A stretch of 64,000 nucleotides of DNA from an uncultured Desulfobacter sp. (lineage in GTDB: Bacteria; Desulfobacterota; Desulfobacteria; Desulfobacterales; Desulfobacteraceae): the NCBI RefSeq assembly GCF_963664415.1, contig NZ_OY761445.1, positions 186,001-250,000 of the forward strand, read 5' to 3'. The notes under the pieces were generated by a model. The model saw only the letters and a list, made by a program, of their open reading frames with translations, made no database searches and was not told the origin of the DNA. Shown one piece after another: positions 27,378 to 36,300 of this stretch. The position numbers and the translations under genes are program-made. The number at the start of each line of letters is the position of its first letter. Position 1 is the first letter of the stretch.

Positions 27378-27698
27378 TTAAGCAGCATAATCAATTTTTG
27401 CATGCTTAAAGTAATTTGCTACCCTGCTCGGTAACTTTTGAAGCTTCCTCAAGTGCGATAACGTCTTCTGTTTCAATTGTTTTTCTGTTCTTGCTGGCAC
27501 CCCTGAGTGGACACCGGATTTTAAATCTCCATTCAAGTATTCATCCGGATTCAATTCAGGGGAATAAGATGGCAAAAAGCAAACCTCAATTTCCTCTTTA
27601 TGTTCCGAAAGCCAGTCTTTCACAATATAACTGTAGTGGACTTTGAGATTATCAAAAATCATATCCTGAAAAAAAAATATTTTCATATATTGAAACAC
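27378..27698 (-). pseudogene. C-terminal fragment of an IS630-family DDE transposase
   Basis: The fragment encodes MIFDNLKVHYSYIVKDWLSE, then VCFLPSYSPELNPDEYLNGD and a tail ending KHAKIDYAA. These are the second Asp (DN) and the LPxYSPELNPxE block with the final catalytic Glu of IS630 transposases. The N-terminal HTH and first catalytic Asp are missing. The 5' end abuts a reverse-transcriptase remnant, so a later rearrangement removed the rest. Confidence 0.85.
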
Positions 27699-27704
27699 CC
27701 TGGT

Positions 27705-28069
27705 TCATGGCCGGGCTTGTTCAACAATCGGATAAGATCGTGGTTCGTTCATCGGGTCAGAGGGAGTCCATCGACTCCCGTCTGCCCACCCCTTATACCA
27801 GTTATTTATTCGTTGGATTGTCAGCTCAAGGGGCATATGCGTACCTCGTGGTGTCAACTCCTTGACTTTCTCCAGGGCACGTTTCATTGATTGCGCTGAT
27901 ATGGCTATTGCCCCATTGATTACAGTCATGCCAAGGAATTTCACATCCTTAGATCGGCCTACTCTGCTTTTCTCCCGGTTGATCTTCAATTTGAGTTTGC
28001 CTTCGATAAATTCACTGATACTTTCCATTACCCGGTTAGCCGCTTTTGGGGACCGGACAAATATATTAC
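27705..28069 (-). pseudogene. C-terminal remnant of a second group II intron reverse transcriptase
   Basis: Directly downstream of the intron 3' end, the sequence reads CNIFVRSPKAANRVMESISE, then KLKLKINREKSRVGRSKDVK, FLGMTV and LELTIQRINNWYKGWA. This is the segment of a group II intron maturase that follows the YADD active site (YADDCNIFVRS in intact proteins) through to the maturase X-domain. Its N-terminal two thirds are absent on the other side of the intron. The remnant is a different lineage from the split maturase upstream, as the C-terminal sequences differ. Confidence 0.8.
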
Positions 28070-28155
28070 GTCGAGTAGCCCGAGGGAACCGCCCCCTCAG
28101 GCTCTCACAGAATCGGACGTGAACGTCTCCGCTCATCCGGCTCCTATTGACCAGC

Positions 28156-28965
28156 CTATGCATAGAGCAATCGCCAATGGGCAAACAAATTTGGCTGTCT
28201 TCGTGCAATTCGTTCCAGCCATTGACTTGCCCTTCTTCGATGTCCTCTAAAACGTTTGTATTTCCTTGTTGCCCAAATCACCAATCGGCGATCAAGACAC
28301 CTTAAGGCCGGGTATAACGCAGATTTATAAAACCTGCCATAATAGTTAATCCAGCCTTGAATGACAGGATTGAACATTTGGGCTAAATCCTCCAGGCTCT
28401 TGTCGCTGCGCCTGGGCCAATTCCACTTTCGTGAGGTTTGTCGAATTGCTTTTGCTGCTTTATTGCTTATGGCAGGAGAGAAATTAATGAAGAATTTTCC
28501 CCATCGGCTTTTTGATCTTCGAGCACGAAAAGTATAACCCAGAAAATCAAAGCTTGTCAGGGAATAATCCTTTTGCCGGTCTGTATCCTTGCAGTAGACG
28601 ATTTTTGTCTTTTCCGGATGCAGTTCCAGCCCCACACTCTCCATTCGCTCGTTCAGCTTTCTCAGCAAATATTCTGCCTGGGCAAGGCTTTTACAATGGC
28701 AGACTGCATCATCCGCATAGCGTTCAAACGGTATGGTCGGATATTCCCTCTCCATCCAGTTGTCGAATGCATAATGCAAAAAGAGATTAGCCAGCAAGGG
28801 ACTGATAACACCGCCTTGCGGGGTTCCCTTCTTTGGATAGAATAGTGTGCGATCTGTCATCATCACCGGGGCTTTCAGCCACCGTTCTATATACAGAATC
28901 ACCCACTTGATATCCGTGTGATACCGAACTGCTCTCATCAAAAGATCATGATCAATATTATCGAA
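28156..28965 (-). pseudogene. Group II intron maturase, C-terminal part (split by insertion)
   Basis: This piece begins at FDNIDHDLLMRAVRYH and contains the reverse-transcriptase motif KKGTPQGGVISPLLANLFLH and the catalytic YADD in FERYADDAVCHC. It also contains the thumb/X-domain (NPVIQGWINYYGRFYKSALY) and ends FAHWRLLYA. It is the downstream half of the gene whose first part lies at 31730-32214. Joining the halves at the AA/TT repeat restores DLSKFFDNIDHD without a frameshift, about 430 residues in total, so only the insertion inactivates it. Confidence 0.9.
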
Positions 28966-29036
28966 GGAACACACGACACACTACCCACCTCGACGGTTTT
29001 CCGCCTAAAGTAACGATAACAAAAAATCTTCATCCA

Positions 29037-29444
29037 TTGGAGGGAAAAGCCCTTGATGTCCTCAGTTGGCTTCACAGAAATGGGATTTTACATTTGACCC
29101 TGGTTTTACCTGATGGGACGAGATCCTATATACCTGCTGATTGGACAAATCTGGGCGACATTTGCCCCCAAAAATTCAAATCAACAAGCAACCACGAGTC
29201 GACGGATCTTATTGCCTCAAGGTCAAATTTACTACAGCTACGGAAGATAGTAGATGCCCTCCTCCTGAAAATATATCCTCCAAAGCAGAAATCTGAAATC
29301 GCTTTAAAGGAGGGACATAACCATGCAAAAGCAATTGGAACTTTGGCCCGATCAGGAGGAGCAGAAAACTCAAGAAATCTGGAACAGCCTGAATCTTCAA
29401 CAGAAGAAAAAAATCATAACCGCTCTATCACGTCTTGTCAGTAA
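29037..29444 (+). CDS. DUF5372-like accessory protein of the recombinase element
   Basis: The frame encodes LHPLEGKALDVLSWLHRNGI, LTLVLPDGTRSYIPADWTNL, and a less conserved tail. The HPL-x-G start and the IPADWTN end match a small family I associate with DUF5372, which accompanies y4bA-type serine recombinases in rhizobia. The first usable start is the TTG at 29037, but similarity extends upstream through FPPKVTITKN to about 28998 with no ATG, GTG or TTG there. Either a non-standard start is used, or translation enters from the element end. Its last 120 bp overlap the next gene in another frame. Function unknown; probably helps recombination or its control. Confidence 0.55.
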   Translation: MEGKALDVLSWLHRNGILHLTLVLPDGTRSYIPADWTNLGDICPQKFKSTSNHESTDLIASRSNLLQLRKIVDALLLKIYPPKQKSEIALKEGHNHAKAIGTLARSGGAENSRNLEQPESSTEEKNHNRSITSCQ

Positions 29445-29499
29445 GTGCGTCTACCTGAAAAAAACAAATCAAACCAAGGAGGTAGATCGTGAGGGATAA
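29323..29499 (+). CDS. 58-residue accessory protein of the recombinase element
   Basis: A very good ribosome site (AAAGGAGGG at 29306-29314) precedes an ATG opening MQKQLELWPDQEEQKTQEIW. It continues with LQQKKKIITALSRLVSKCV and stops at 29499, 11 bp inside the recombinase gene. The pattern of Trp, then xxLxxxxxxxIxxxLxRLV, is shared by small proteins that sit between the DUF5372-like gene and the recombinase in related elements. The nested arrangement with strong translation signals argues that it is a genuine gene. Function unknown. Confidence 0.65.
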   Translation: MQKQLELWPDQEEQKTQEIWNSLNLQQKKKIITALSRLVSKCVYLKKTNQTKEVDREG

Positions 29500-31693
29500 T
29501 CAAAAAATTAAACCGGACCACCTGCAACGGACCGCATATATTTATATCAGACAGTCAACCGCCGCCCAAGTCGAATTTAATCGAGAATCCACTGAAAGGC
29601 AGTACAAACTCAAGGACAGAGCAGTTGATCTGGGCTGGACAGAACGACAAATTCGAATAATTGATCAAGATTTGGCTCAATCCGGTTCCAGTACTTCACA
29701 ACGTAAAGGTTTTGGTGAAATGATCTCAGAAGTCGCCCTTGGAAAAGTTGGTTTAATCCTGTCGATTGAGGTATCAAGGGTTGCACGGAACAACTCTGAT
29801 TGGTACAGATTACTTGATTTGTGCAGCGTAACCAACACACTTATCGGCGACAGTGACGGTCTCTACCATCCGAGTCTTTTTAATGACAGACTTTTGCTGG
29901 GCATGAAAGGTACTATGGCCGAGGCAGAACTTCATGTCATTCGAGCCAGATTAGAAGGCGGTATCCGGAATAAAGCCGCTAAAGGGGAGTTGCGCCGGGG
30001 GCTGCCGGTCGGCTTTATCTGGGGTGATCAGGATGGAGAAGTTTTAATGCATCCCGACCAGGCTGTTACCGGAGCTATTCACACTGTTTTTGAAAAATTT
30101 ACGCATATGGGATCTGTCCGGCAAGTATGGTTATGGTTTCGATCAAAAAATTTACTATTTCCGTTACAGACCAGTCTTCTGCCGAAAATCAAATGGGTGA
30201 CGGCCAGCTACCATGCAATCCATTCTGTTATGACGAATCCTGTCTATGCAGGTGCTTATACCTATGGTAAAACAAAACAAGAGTGCGTTATCGATGAAAC
30301 TGGCCAAGTAAAAAAACGTACCAAGCGGTTACCTCAATCTCAATGGGCGGTATTAATCCATGACCATCATAAAGGTTTTATCGACTGGAAAACCTATGAA
30401 ATGAATCAAGCCCGGATTGCTAAAAATACTCGACCGGTGCCTCATAAAACTACCGGTGCCATTAGAGAAGGGGCGGCTTTGCTGCAAGGACTTGCCACCT
30501 GTGGGAAATGCGGACGTAGGCTTAAGGTATATTACCAAGGAAAAAATTCCAGTCCCGGGTACTATTGTGCAGCCAACAACATTGTAGAAGGCCGGGCAAA
30601 ATACTGCATGCGTGTCGGAGGCGTAAAAATTGACAAGGTAGTTGCCGACGCTTTCCTGAATGCGATTACACCCGCTGCCATGGATGCGATTTTGCTTGCC
30701 GAAAAGAACATTGAGGCTGAACATGACGCAGCTTTAAATCAATGGCGGTTACATATTGAACGGCTTCAATATGAAGCAGATAAAGCAGAACGTCGTTTCC
30801 AAGCAGTAGAGCCGGAAAATCGTCTGGTTGCCCGCACTCTTGAGAATCAATGGGAAACATGTCTTCACCAACTTCAGGCTGCAAAAAATGAATTTGAACA
30901 ATGTCAAAGACAACGTCCAGAAGCGCTAACACCTGAACAACGCGATCATATCCATACGCTCAGTAAAGATATAAAGCAGGTTTGGCAGGCTCCAACGACG
31001 ACATACCGGGACAAAAAAGAATTGCTTCAAATTTTATTGCAAGAGGTAAATATCAGTGTGGATCGCACCCTGAATACTGCCCACCTGATTATACGATGGC
31101 AGACAGATGCAGTGACTGAAATTGATATGGACCTTCCTAAAAGAAATTCTCCAACGATCCGAACCGCACAAGACACTATTGATCTTGTGCGCCGTCTTGC
31201 AGTTCATTATAATGATGCAATGATTGCTGGTATTTTAAACAGGCAGGGCAGACAGACCGCCCGGGGTCATAGGTTTACAGCAAATAGGGTTGGTAATCTA
31301 CGCCGACACTGGAATATTCCCAAATTTGATCCAGCAAGTATTTCTCCTGATGAAGGTGAACTGGTAACAGTTCAAAAAGCAGCTAAAATTCTTGACGTTG
31401 CCTCCGGAACAGTCCACCGTTGGCTTTTAGATGGCTTTATTGCTGGCGAGCAGATCACACCAGGAGCCCCGTGGCGTATTCGGATGACAGAGGACTTAAA
31501 ATCCCGCTTCGTTCAACAGCCTCCTGAGGGCTATATCACCATGAAAGAGGCTAAAAAAATACTCGGTGTCTCACGCCAAACGGTGTTGCATCGTGTAAAA
31601 TCCGGTAAGCTACCTGCTGTCCATGTGCGCAAAGGAAAACAAATGGGCTTATATATCAAGGTGATAGACAACCAAATGGATCTTTTTAATTAA
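29489..31693 (+). CDS. Large serine recombinase with two C-terminal excisionase-like HTH domains
   Basis: This is a 734-residue site-specific recombinase, and AAGGAGG lies 6 nt before its GTG start. Residues 12-160 form the serine catalytic domain, with the nucleophile in YIYIRQSTAAQVEFNRES, the EVSRVARN motif and the EAELHVIRARLEGG helix. Residues about 170-300 form a recombinase domain (NPVYAGAYTYGKTKQE). A zinc ribbon spans about 340-385 (CGKCGRRLKVY with a second Cys region), followed by a coiled coil (about 400-480). The C-terminal portion adds two DNA-binding HTH segments of excisionase/MerR type (VQKAAKILDVASGTVHRWLL and MKEAKKILGVSRQTVLHRVK). All catalytic motifs are intact. It very likely mediated insertion of its own element into the intron maturase gene. 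Confidence 0.92.
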   Translation: MRDNQKIKPDHLQRTAYIYIRQSTAAQVEFNRESTERQYKLKDRAVDLGWTERQIRIIDQDLAQSGSSTSQRKGFGEMISEVALGKVGLILSIEVSRVARNNSDWYRLLDLCSVTNTLIGDSDGLYHPSLFNDRLLLGMKGTMAEAELHVIRARLEGGIRNKAAKGELRRGLPVGFIWGDQDGEVLMHPDQAVTGAIHTVFEKFTHMGSVRQVWLWFRSKNLLFPLQTSLLPKIKWVTASYHAIHSVMTNPVYAGAYTYGKTKQECVIDETGQVKKRTKRLPQSQWAVLIHDHHKGFIDWKTYEMNQARIAKNTRPVPHKTTGAIREGAALLQGLATCGKCGRRLKVYYQGKNSSPGYYCAANNIVEGRAKYCMRVGGVKIDKVVADAFLNAITPAAMDAILLAEKNIEAEHDAALNQWRLHIERLQYEADKAERRFQAVEPENRLVARTLENQWETCLHQLQAAKNEFEQCQRQRPEALTPEQRDHIHTLSKDIKQVWQAPTTTYRDKKELLQILLQEVNISVDRTLNTAHLIIRWQTDAVTEIDMDLPKRNSPTIRTAQDTIDLVRRLAVHYNDAMIAGILNRQGRQTARGHRFTANRVGNLRRHWNIPKFDPASISPDEGELVTVQKAAKILDVASGTVHRWLLDGFIAGEQITPGAPWRIRMTEDLKSRFVQQPPEGYITMKEAKKILGVSRQTVLHRVKSGKLPAVHVRKGKQMGLYIKVIDNQMDLFN

Positions 31694-31729
31694 CTTTCAT
31701 GAAAGGATGTGCAGTATGACGATGGCTCC

Positions 31730-32214
31730 AAAAATTTTGAAAGATCAAGGTCTACAACATATTCTTTCCCTCTGTCCACTATCTGTTTGGCTGCCGCCAC
31801 TGCCTTCTGCGGGCTGTATCCGGGACGAAAGCCATAGCTGTGGTCAGAAAAGGTAGGATCAATTATAGGTTCCAGTAGAAGCTTTAATGTGGCGTGCACC
31901 ACTCTGTCACGTACGCAAGGTACTCCAAGCAAACGCACGCCCGCATTGCCAGGTTTAGGTATCTCTACCCGTCGAACCGGATTTGGTTTATAGCTCCAGC
32001 TTTCGAGATCCTTCTTGAGCTGGGCCAGCTCTTCTTCAACACGGTCCTTAAATCCCTCGATGGTGACACCGTCTATTCCAGGCGCCCCACCGTTCTTCTT
32101 CACCGCTGCAAAGCCTGCGTACAGGTTAGCCTCATCGCAGAGCTTCTCAAAGAGACTTCTCTGATCAACAAATAGGTCAAGTTGCCTCATTTTGCTTTTC
32201 ATTATGGGCTTCAT
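31730..32214 (-). pseudogene. Group II intron maturase, N-terminal part (split by insertion)
   Basis: The piece starts MKPIMKSKMRQLDLFVDQRS and contains the RT-0 region NGGAPGIDGVTIEGF and RT-1/2 signatures (YKPNPVRRVEIPKPG, LGVPCVRDRVVHATLKLLLE). It also has the SYGFRPGYSPQKAV motif, ending at DLDLSKF, where the foreign element begins. Beyond the junction the frame continues briefly through element DNA to a stop (SSYCTSFHES). A truncated polypeptide lacking the YADD active site would be made. Confidence 0.92.
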
Positions 32215-32620
32215 CTGAAGACCCTCTGTCCGTAACGGCTACATTGCTGTGCCGCTTAGGGCTTGGCTGTCGCAGTTACAACGGCCCGGATCAGACGGCC
32301 CGTCACCGGGTAAGATCGTGCACTTTCCTTGCTCGCTCACCTCCTCTACCCAGCAGAATTACGGAAAGGATATTGGGCTTTGATAGTCGAGGGTATCTCG
32401 CCCGTTCCGTCAGGCCTACCAGAGGTTCACACCGAGTTTGAGCAGCAAGTTTGGCGTCGGCTTCCTTCAGATCCCTCATTGGCTTCCCTTCACCGGGTTA
32501 TCCCTCCTCAGGCAGATCCGGGAAGTTTCTTGGGGCACCCTTGCCTTTGCCTACATATTCCCTCCTTTCAAGGGCTATGGCTGGACTTACACCAGCTAGT
32601 TCACGACCATGCCGGTCGCA
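32215..32620 (-). ncRNA. Group II intron 5' ribozyme region (domain I and neighbours)
   Basis: About 400 nt between the intron start and the maturase start code for no protein on the sense strand and contain alternating purine-rich and GC-rich segments (AAGGAGGG, GATAACCCGGTGAAGGG). This is the usual look of domains I to III. Plus-strand frames here are antisense to structured RNA. The assignment follows from the position between the GTGCG end and the maturase gene. Confidence 0.65.
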
Positions 32621-32694
32621 CCTCAACCCAACCTACCGAAAAACTGGTTTGGCCCCAAAGATGATCAAGCCCAACTTTTCTGTAACAGGCCGGA

Positions 32695-33360
32695 TTAAAA
32701 TTGATAAGGAAGGGATTTTTTCAATTGAATCGCGCCTCTTTTTTTGTCGATATATCCCCCGTTTTTTAACTCCGAAACAATCCTGCTGACCATTTCCCTG
32801 GAGGCCCCCACCCGGAAGGCAATTTCCGTATTGGTCAATTTTTCGGTAACCACACCGTCGCCATTTTTCAATTCAGTGAGCAATCTGGCGATTCTTCCAT
32901 AAACATCCTTGAAAGCCAAATCTTCTATCTGCCGTGTGGCCACCCGGATTTTCCCGACCAACCCTTTCATCATATTCAGCATAAGTTCCGGATTTTCAGA
33001 GACAATCTGCAGGAACGCCTCTCTTTTTATTACAACAAATTTGGATTTTTCCTTTGTGATCACTGCGGCGCTGCGGGGTTTGGCATCAATAAAGCTCATT
33101 TCCCCAAAATAGTCCCCCGGCCTGAACACGTTCAAGATAATCTGCCTGCCGCCTGGATCCATACTCAATGCATTTGCCCGCCCCTTTAAAATGATATACA
33201 GGCTGTTTGTTTCATCCCCTTCATTTATAATGACAGTGTCTTTGAGAAAAATTTTTTCGCAGGAGACCGATTCTATTTTCTGAATTTCACTTTCCGTAAG
33301 CCCGGAAAATAAAGGGATCTGTTTCAGAAAATTATCGTTTTCAAAGGATGATGATCGCAT
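32695..33360 (-). CDS. Crp/Fnr-family transcriptional regulator
   Basis: This 221-residue regulator has an N-terminal cyclic-nucleotide-binding domain (about 15-125: ILKGRANALSMDPGGRQIIL, RPGDYFGEMSFIDAKPRSA) and a C-terminal HTH_Crp domain (about 150-215: LTNTEIAFRVGASREMVSRI, GYIDKKRGAI). The FGEMSFIDAKPRSA loop resembles the cAMP-type phosphate cassette (FGE...RSA). Cysteines are not arranged as an Fnr iron-sulfur site, so a small-molecule or cAMP-type effector is more likely. It lies between a group II intron (74 bp downstream) and the divergent C25 protease gene. The target is unknown. Confidence 0.92.
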   Translation of the reverse strand: MRSSSFENDNFLKQIPLFSGLTESEIQKIESVSCEKIFLKDTVIINEGDETNSLYIILKGRANALSMDPGGRQIILNVFRPGDYFGEMSFIDAKPRSAAVITKEKSKFVVIKREAFLQIVSENPELMLNMMKGLVGKIRVATRQIEDLAFKDVYGRIARLLTELKNGDGVVTEKLTNTEIAFRVGASREMVSRIVSELKNGGYIDKKRGAIQLKKSLPYQF

Positions 33361-33922
33361 ACAATGGATTCCTTCTTTCAGACATAAAAATGAGTGCTCA
33401 CCTAGTTTTTTACGGATGCATCAAAAAACGCTGAAATAAAAATATTCCAACTTGATTACACGAGTCCGCGCCGGTTCTTCTTGTTATATCTACCTGAAAA
33501 ATCATCCATAAACAAGATTCTCTTGCGTCCTGCAATGGTAAGGGTTTTGTTAAAACTTATAGATATTGCGTTATGGACCGATGCTGGAAAAATCTCCAAA
33601 AGTGTGAACTGGTTCACAAAAAACGAGTGTCACATGCCATATCCAAGTATGCCTCACTCTCCTATTTTGTATCTGAGGGGAAATTTAAAAAACAACACCA
33701 GGAAACGATTTTTCAAAAATTAAGAAAGGAGGTGATAACTACGAAAAAAAACAGAGCCTAATTTTATGTTCACGTTCGTTAACCAATACCGCCAAAACAA
33801 TTGGTCAAAAACGCCCGCGGGCCGACCTGGTCTATCAACAACCAGGCTTAGCCTACAACAATATATGAAAGAAATTAAGCAAATTACTTACACTTTCATA
33901 TAAAAAAGAAGAGGAGAGTGAC
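33361..33922. other. Intergenic region between Crp/Fnr gene and C25 protease gene
   Basis: About 560 bp separate two divergent genes. A good ribosome-site-like AAAGGAGGTGATAAC occurs at 33725-33739 but no start codon follows at a useful distance, so no gene is called. A direct ribosome site (AAGAGGAGAGTGAC) lies before the protease ATG. Regulation of the protease by the adjacent Crp/Fnr protein is plausible; no clear TGTGA-N6-TCACA site was recognised. Confidence 0.4.
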
Positions 33923-36271
33923 ATGAACCGTTCAAAAAGAATAATACAAAACCAATTTTATGCATTCAGTTTATTCGCAATCCTATTTTTTGGGATAATC
34001 GTTACCGAAGCTATGGGTGCGGAAAAATTAGATTACGCATTTGAAACGCCTAAAATTATGGAATCAAAAACCAATATGCCATCGGGCACAGATTTAACCA
34101 AATTTTCCGGACTGCCGTTTTCGTCTGTAATCCAAAGGGGCACGATACCCTATGCAGCAAAAGAAGGATTGCCGATTCTTCCGGTAAAAACTGCAAAAAT
34201 ATTGATACCACCGGGGCATCGGGTTAGCAATATTTCCGTTTCGCCCGGAGAAAAACGGCAAATGGAGGGCAACTACAATGTTGAATACATGAAGCGTCCT
34301 CAAATAACCACGGACAAGTCATCAAACACAACACCTCCTGACAGTGAAATCTATAGATCTGCCAAAGAATTTCCCGGGGTGCTGTACAAAAAGGTAGGCA
34401 TTCAGCACAAGCAAGGGGCAACCGTCCTGTTAATCAATCTTTTCCCTGTCCAATACGTTCCGGCAAAGGGCATTCTTCTGTATTACGAAAACCTGAACGT
34501 ATCCGTTGAGACGACAATGGATAAAAGTGAAAATAGGTCCACAGAAAATGAAAACCAAATTACGGATCTTGCATCGGTCATCAATTTTGTTGATAACCCG
34601 CAGACCATCGAATTGTATCCGGACATACAGCTGAATGAGAACGGATTTTACCAGATTGACCAAGGCTTTTTCTTAAAGCGATACCCCTATATCATTATCA
34701 CGAATAAGGCGCTTTCCGCCTCTTTTAAGCCGCTTATCTCCCACAAACAAAATCGCGGCATTTCGGCAAAAATTTTCTTTTTAAGTGATATCTATTCACA
34801 TTACAGTGGTACCCGGCCGGACGGCGGAACGGACAACCAGACCAAAATCCGGAATTTCATCAGGGGCGCTCGCCTGCTCTGGGGGACCAGATACGTACTG
34901 CTCGGAGGTGACGATGAAATCATTCCCCACAGGGGAGCCTATGGCAGGGTCAATACTACCAATGGTGTGGTATCCGACACCGATATTCCTACGGATCTCT
35001 ACTATGCATGTCTTGACGGCACCTGGGACAATGATGCGGACGGAATATACGGGGAATCCAATGACGGTTACGGTGGTGGCGAGATTGATCTATACAGTGA
35101 CGTATACGTGGGACGAGCACCGGTCAACACGGAAGACGAGGCAGATAATTTTGTAAATAAAACCATACAATTTGAAACCAGCCGTTTTACAGAAAAAGCC
35201 CTTATGACCGGAACCCAATTGAATGAAGTAACGTGGGGCGGTGATCACAAGGACTTGATTACCCCCATTTTGCCGCCGACTTGGACCGTTGATACTCTTT
35301 ATGACAAAGAAGGGACCTGCAATACCGGATCTGTTGTAAACTTCTTAGACAGTAACGAATATATCATTATGAACAGCGCCGGCCATGGTAGCAACAGCAA
35401 CTTTTCACATATCGACCGCGGGGATGTGGACGGACTGACCAACACCGTATATCCGCTCATTTACACCTGGGCGTGTTATACCGCTTCTTTTGACAACCGG
35501 CGTTCCTATGGATCTTACGAAACGGATGATGCCGTTGCCGAACATTTTGTAAAGAACCCGAACGGCGCCTTCGCGTTTATTGGAAATTCCCGCTATGGTT
35601 GGTATTCTCCGGGAAGCACCGGGGGCACATCCCAGCAATTTGATGAAACATTTTTTGATACCCTTTTCAATGACAACATTATCAATCTGGGTAAAACCCT
35701 GGCCGATTCAAAGGAAGATCTTATCGGTTCAGTTGGAGCAACCGGTTCATATCGCTGGGTATATTTCTGTTTGAATCTCCTTGGTGATCCCGAAACGCCA
35801 TTCAGCACGGACCCTGTCTGTTACCCCGATTTGAACGCACCTAAACTTTCACTCAAGGGAACGCAAACCATACCTCTCCACGGAAATATTTACAAATTCT
35901 TTAAACTAAACGTCACCAACTGGAGTTCTTTTCCAAACGACCTTTTCACTCCATCCCCCTGGCTTCCGCCCTGCGGATCAAATCCCAATGCCTCACGGAC
36001 ATGGATCAAAATATATGATCAGGATGACAGGCAGCTATATGGTTTTTGTGCTTTTAATTCAAATGACGATTTAACAAAAATCTGGTTTTCCGTTAGAAAT
36101 GGTAATCCCACACCCAAATCGGTTTATGTCGTGCTTGAGGACAGGGAATGTGATATCAAATATACGTCAAACAAAATTCTTATCCCCCGGTTCATTGAGC
36201 TACCCCATGATTTTGAAATCCAGCCCAAGAGGGAACTATTGAAAAAAGAGTTCACTCTGTCTGTGAAATGA
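33923..36271 (+). CDS. Secreted C25-family (gingipain-like) cysteine peptidase
   Basis: The 782-residue protein has a signal peptide (hydrophobic core FYAFSLFAILFFGIIV, cleavage near AMGA-E) and acts outside the cytoplasm. A propeptide-like region occupies about residues 35-240. The C25 caspase-fold catalytic domain follows: YIIITNKALSASFKPLISHK, WGTRYVLLGGDDEIIPHR, the catalytic His in NSAGHGSNSNFSH (about residue 488) and the catalytic Cys in YTWACYTASFD (about residue 518). The C-terminal 150 residues form a beta-rich domain. No type IX secretion domain is visible at the C-terminus, unlike in Porphyromonas gingipains. GGAGAG precedes the ATG. It is probably a periplasmic or exported protease; the substrate is unknown. 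Confidence 0.9.
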   Translation: MNRSKRIIQNQFYAFSLFAILFFGIIVTEAMGAEKLDYAFETPKIMESKTNMPSGTDLTKFSGLPFSSVIQRGTIPYAAKEGLPILPVKTAKILIPPGHRVSNISVSPGEKRQMEGNYNVEYMKRPQITTDKSSNTTPPDSEIYRSAKEFPGVLYKKVGIQHKQGATVLLINLFPVQYVPAKGILLYYENLNVSVETTMDKSENRSTENENQITDLASVINFVDNPQTIELYPDIQLNENGFYQIDQGFFLKRYPYIIITNKALSASFKPLISHKQNRGISAKIFFLSDIYSHYSGTRPDGGTDNQTKIRNFIRGARLLWGTRYVLLGGDDEIIPHRGAYGRVNTTNGVVSDTDIPTDLYYACLDGTWDNDADGIYGESNDGYGGGEIDLYSDVYVGRAPVNTEDEADNFVNKTIQFETSRFTEKALMTGTQLNEVTWGGDHKDLITPILPPTWTVDTLYDKEGTCNTGSVVNFLDSNEYIIMNSAGHGSNSNFSHIDRGDVDGLTNTVYPLIYTWACYTASFDNRRSYGSYETDDAVAEHFVKNPNGAFAFIGNSRYGWYSPGSTGGTSQQFDETFFDTLFNDNIINLGKTLADSKEDLIGSVGATGSYRWVYFCLNLLGDPETPFSTDPVCYPDLNAPKLSLKGTQTIPLHGNIYKFFKLNVTNWSSFPNDLFTPSPWLPPCGSNPNASRTWIKIYDQDDRQLYGFCAFNSNDDLTKIWFSVRNGNPTPKSVYVVLEDRECDIKYTSNKILIPRFIELPHDFEIQPKRELLKKEFTLSVK

Positions 36272-36300
36272 TCTACGCAATGGATTGATCTTTGACTTTT

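Larger units (their letters stand above)
28964..31731. mobile_element. Serine-recombinase mobile element inserted in the intron maturase gene
   Basis: Coordinates include the 2-bp AA present at both junctions (28964-28965 and 31730-31731); the unit is 2,766 bp. The left end begins GGAACACACGACACACTAC and the right end, read on the minus strand, begins GGAGCCATCGTCATACTGC. These imperfect terminal inverted repeats agree at 12 of 19 positions. Removing the unit leaves TCGAAAAATTTTGA, which encodes the conserved maturase sequence SKFFDN exactly. A 2-bp core is what serine recombinases exchange. The cargo is three overlapping plus-strand genes: a DUF5372-like protein, a 58-residue protein and a large serine recombinase. 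Confidence 0.85.
28070..32621 (-). mobile_element. Group II intron, interrupted by a serine-recombinase element
   Basis: The 5' end is placed at 32621, where the minus strand reads GTGCGACCGGCATGGTCG, a typical GTGCG intron start. Domain I structure follows to about 32215. The 3' end is placed at about 28070 after a domain-V-like hairpin (GAGCCGGATGAGCGGAGACG with its partner ACGTCCGATTC) and a domain-VI-like stem closing near CTACTCGAC. Without the 2,766-bp insertion the intron is about 1,786 nt, a normal bacterial size with one maturase gene. The 5' flank is the region just after a Crp/Fnr gene; the 3' flank is another reverse-transcriptase gene. Splicing competence is doubtful because the maturase is split. 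Exact ends carry an uncertainty of a few bases. Confidence 0.75.

Noticed and set aside
32244..32789. Plus-strand open frames across the intron 5' region
   Set aside because: They are antisense to the group II intron RNA domains and have no start signals.
33481..33723. 80-codon open frame between the Crp/Fnr and C25 genes
   Set aside because: No ribosome site and biased to random-looking composition; an overlapping frame is equally open.
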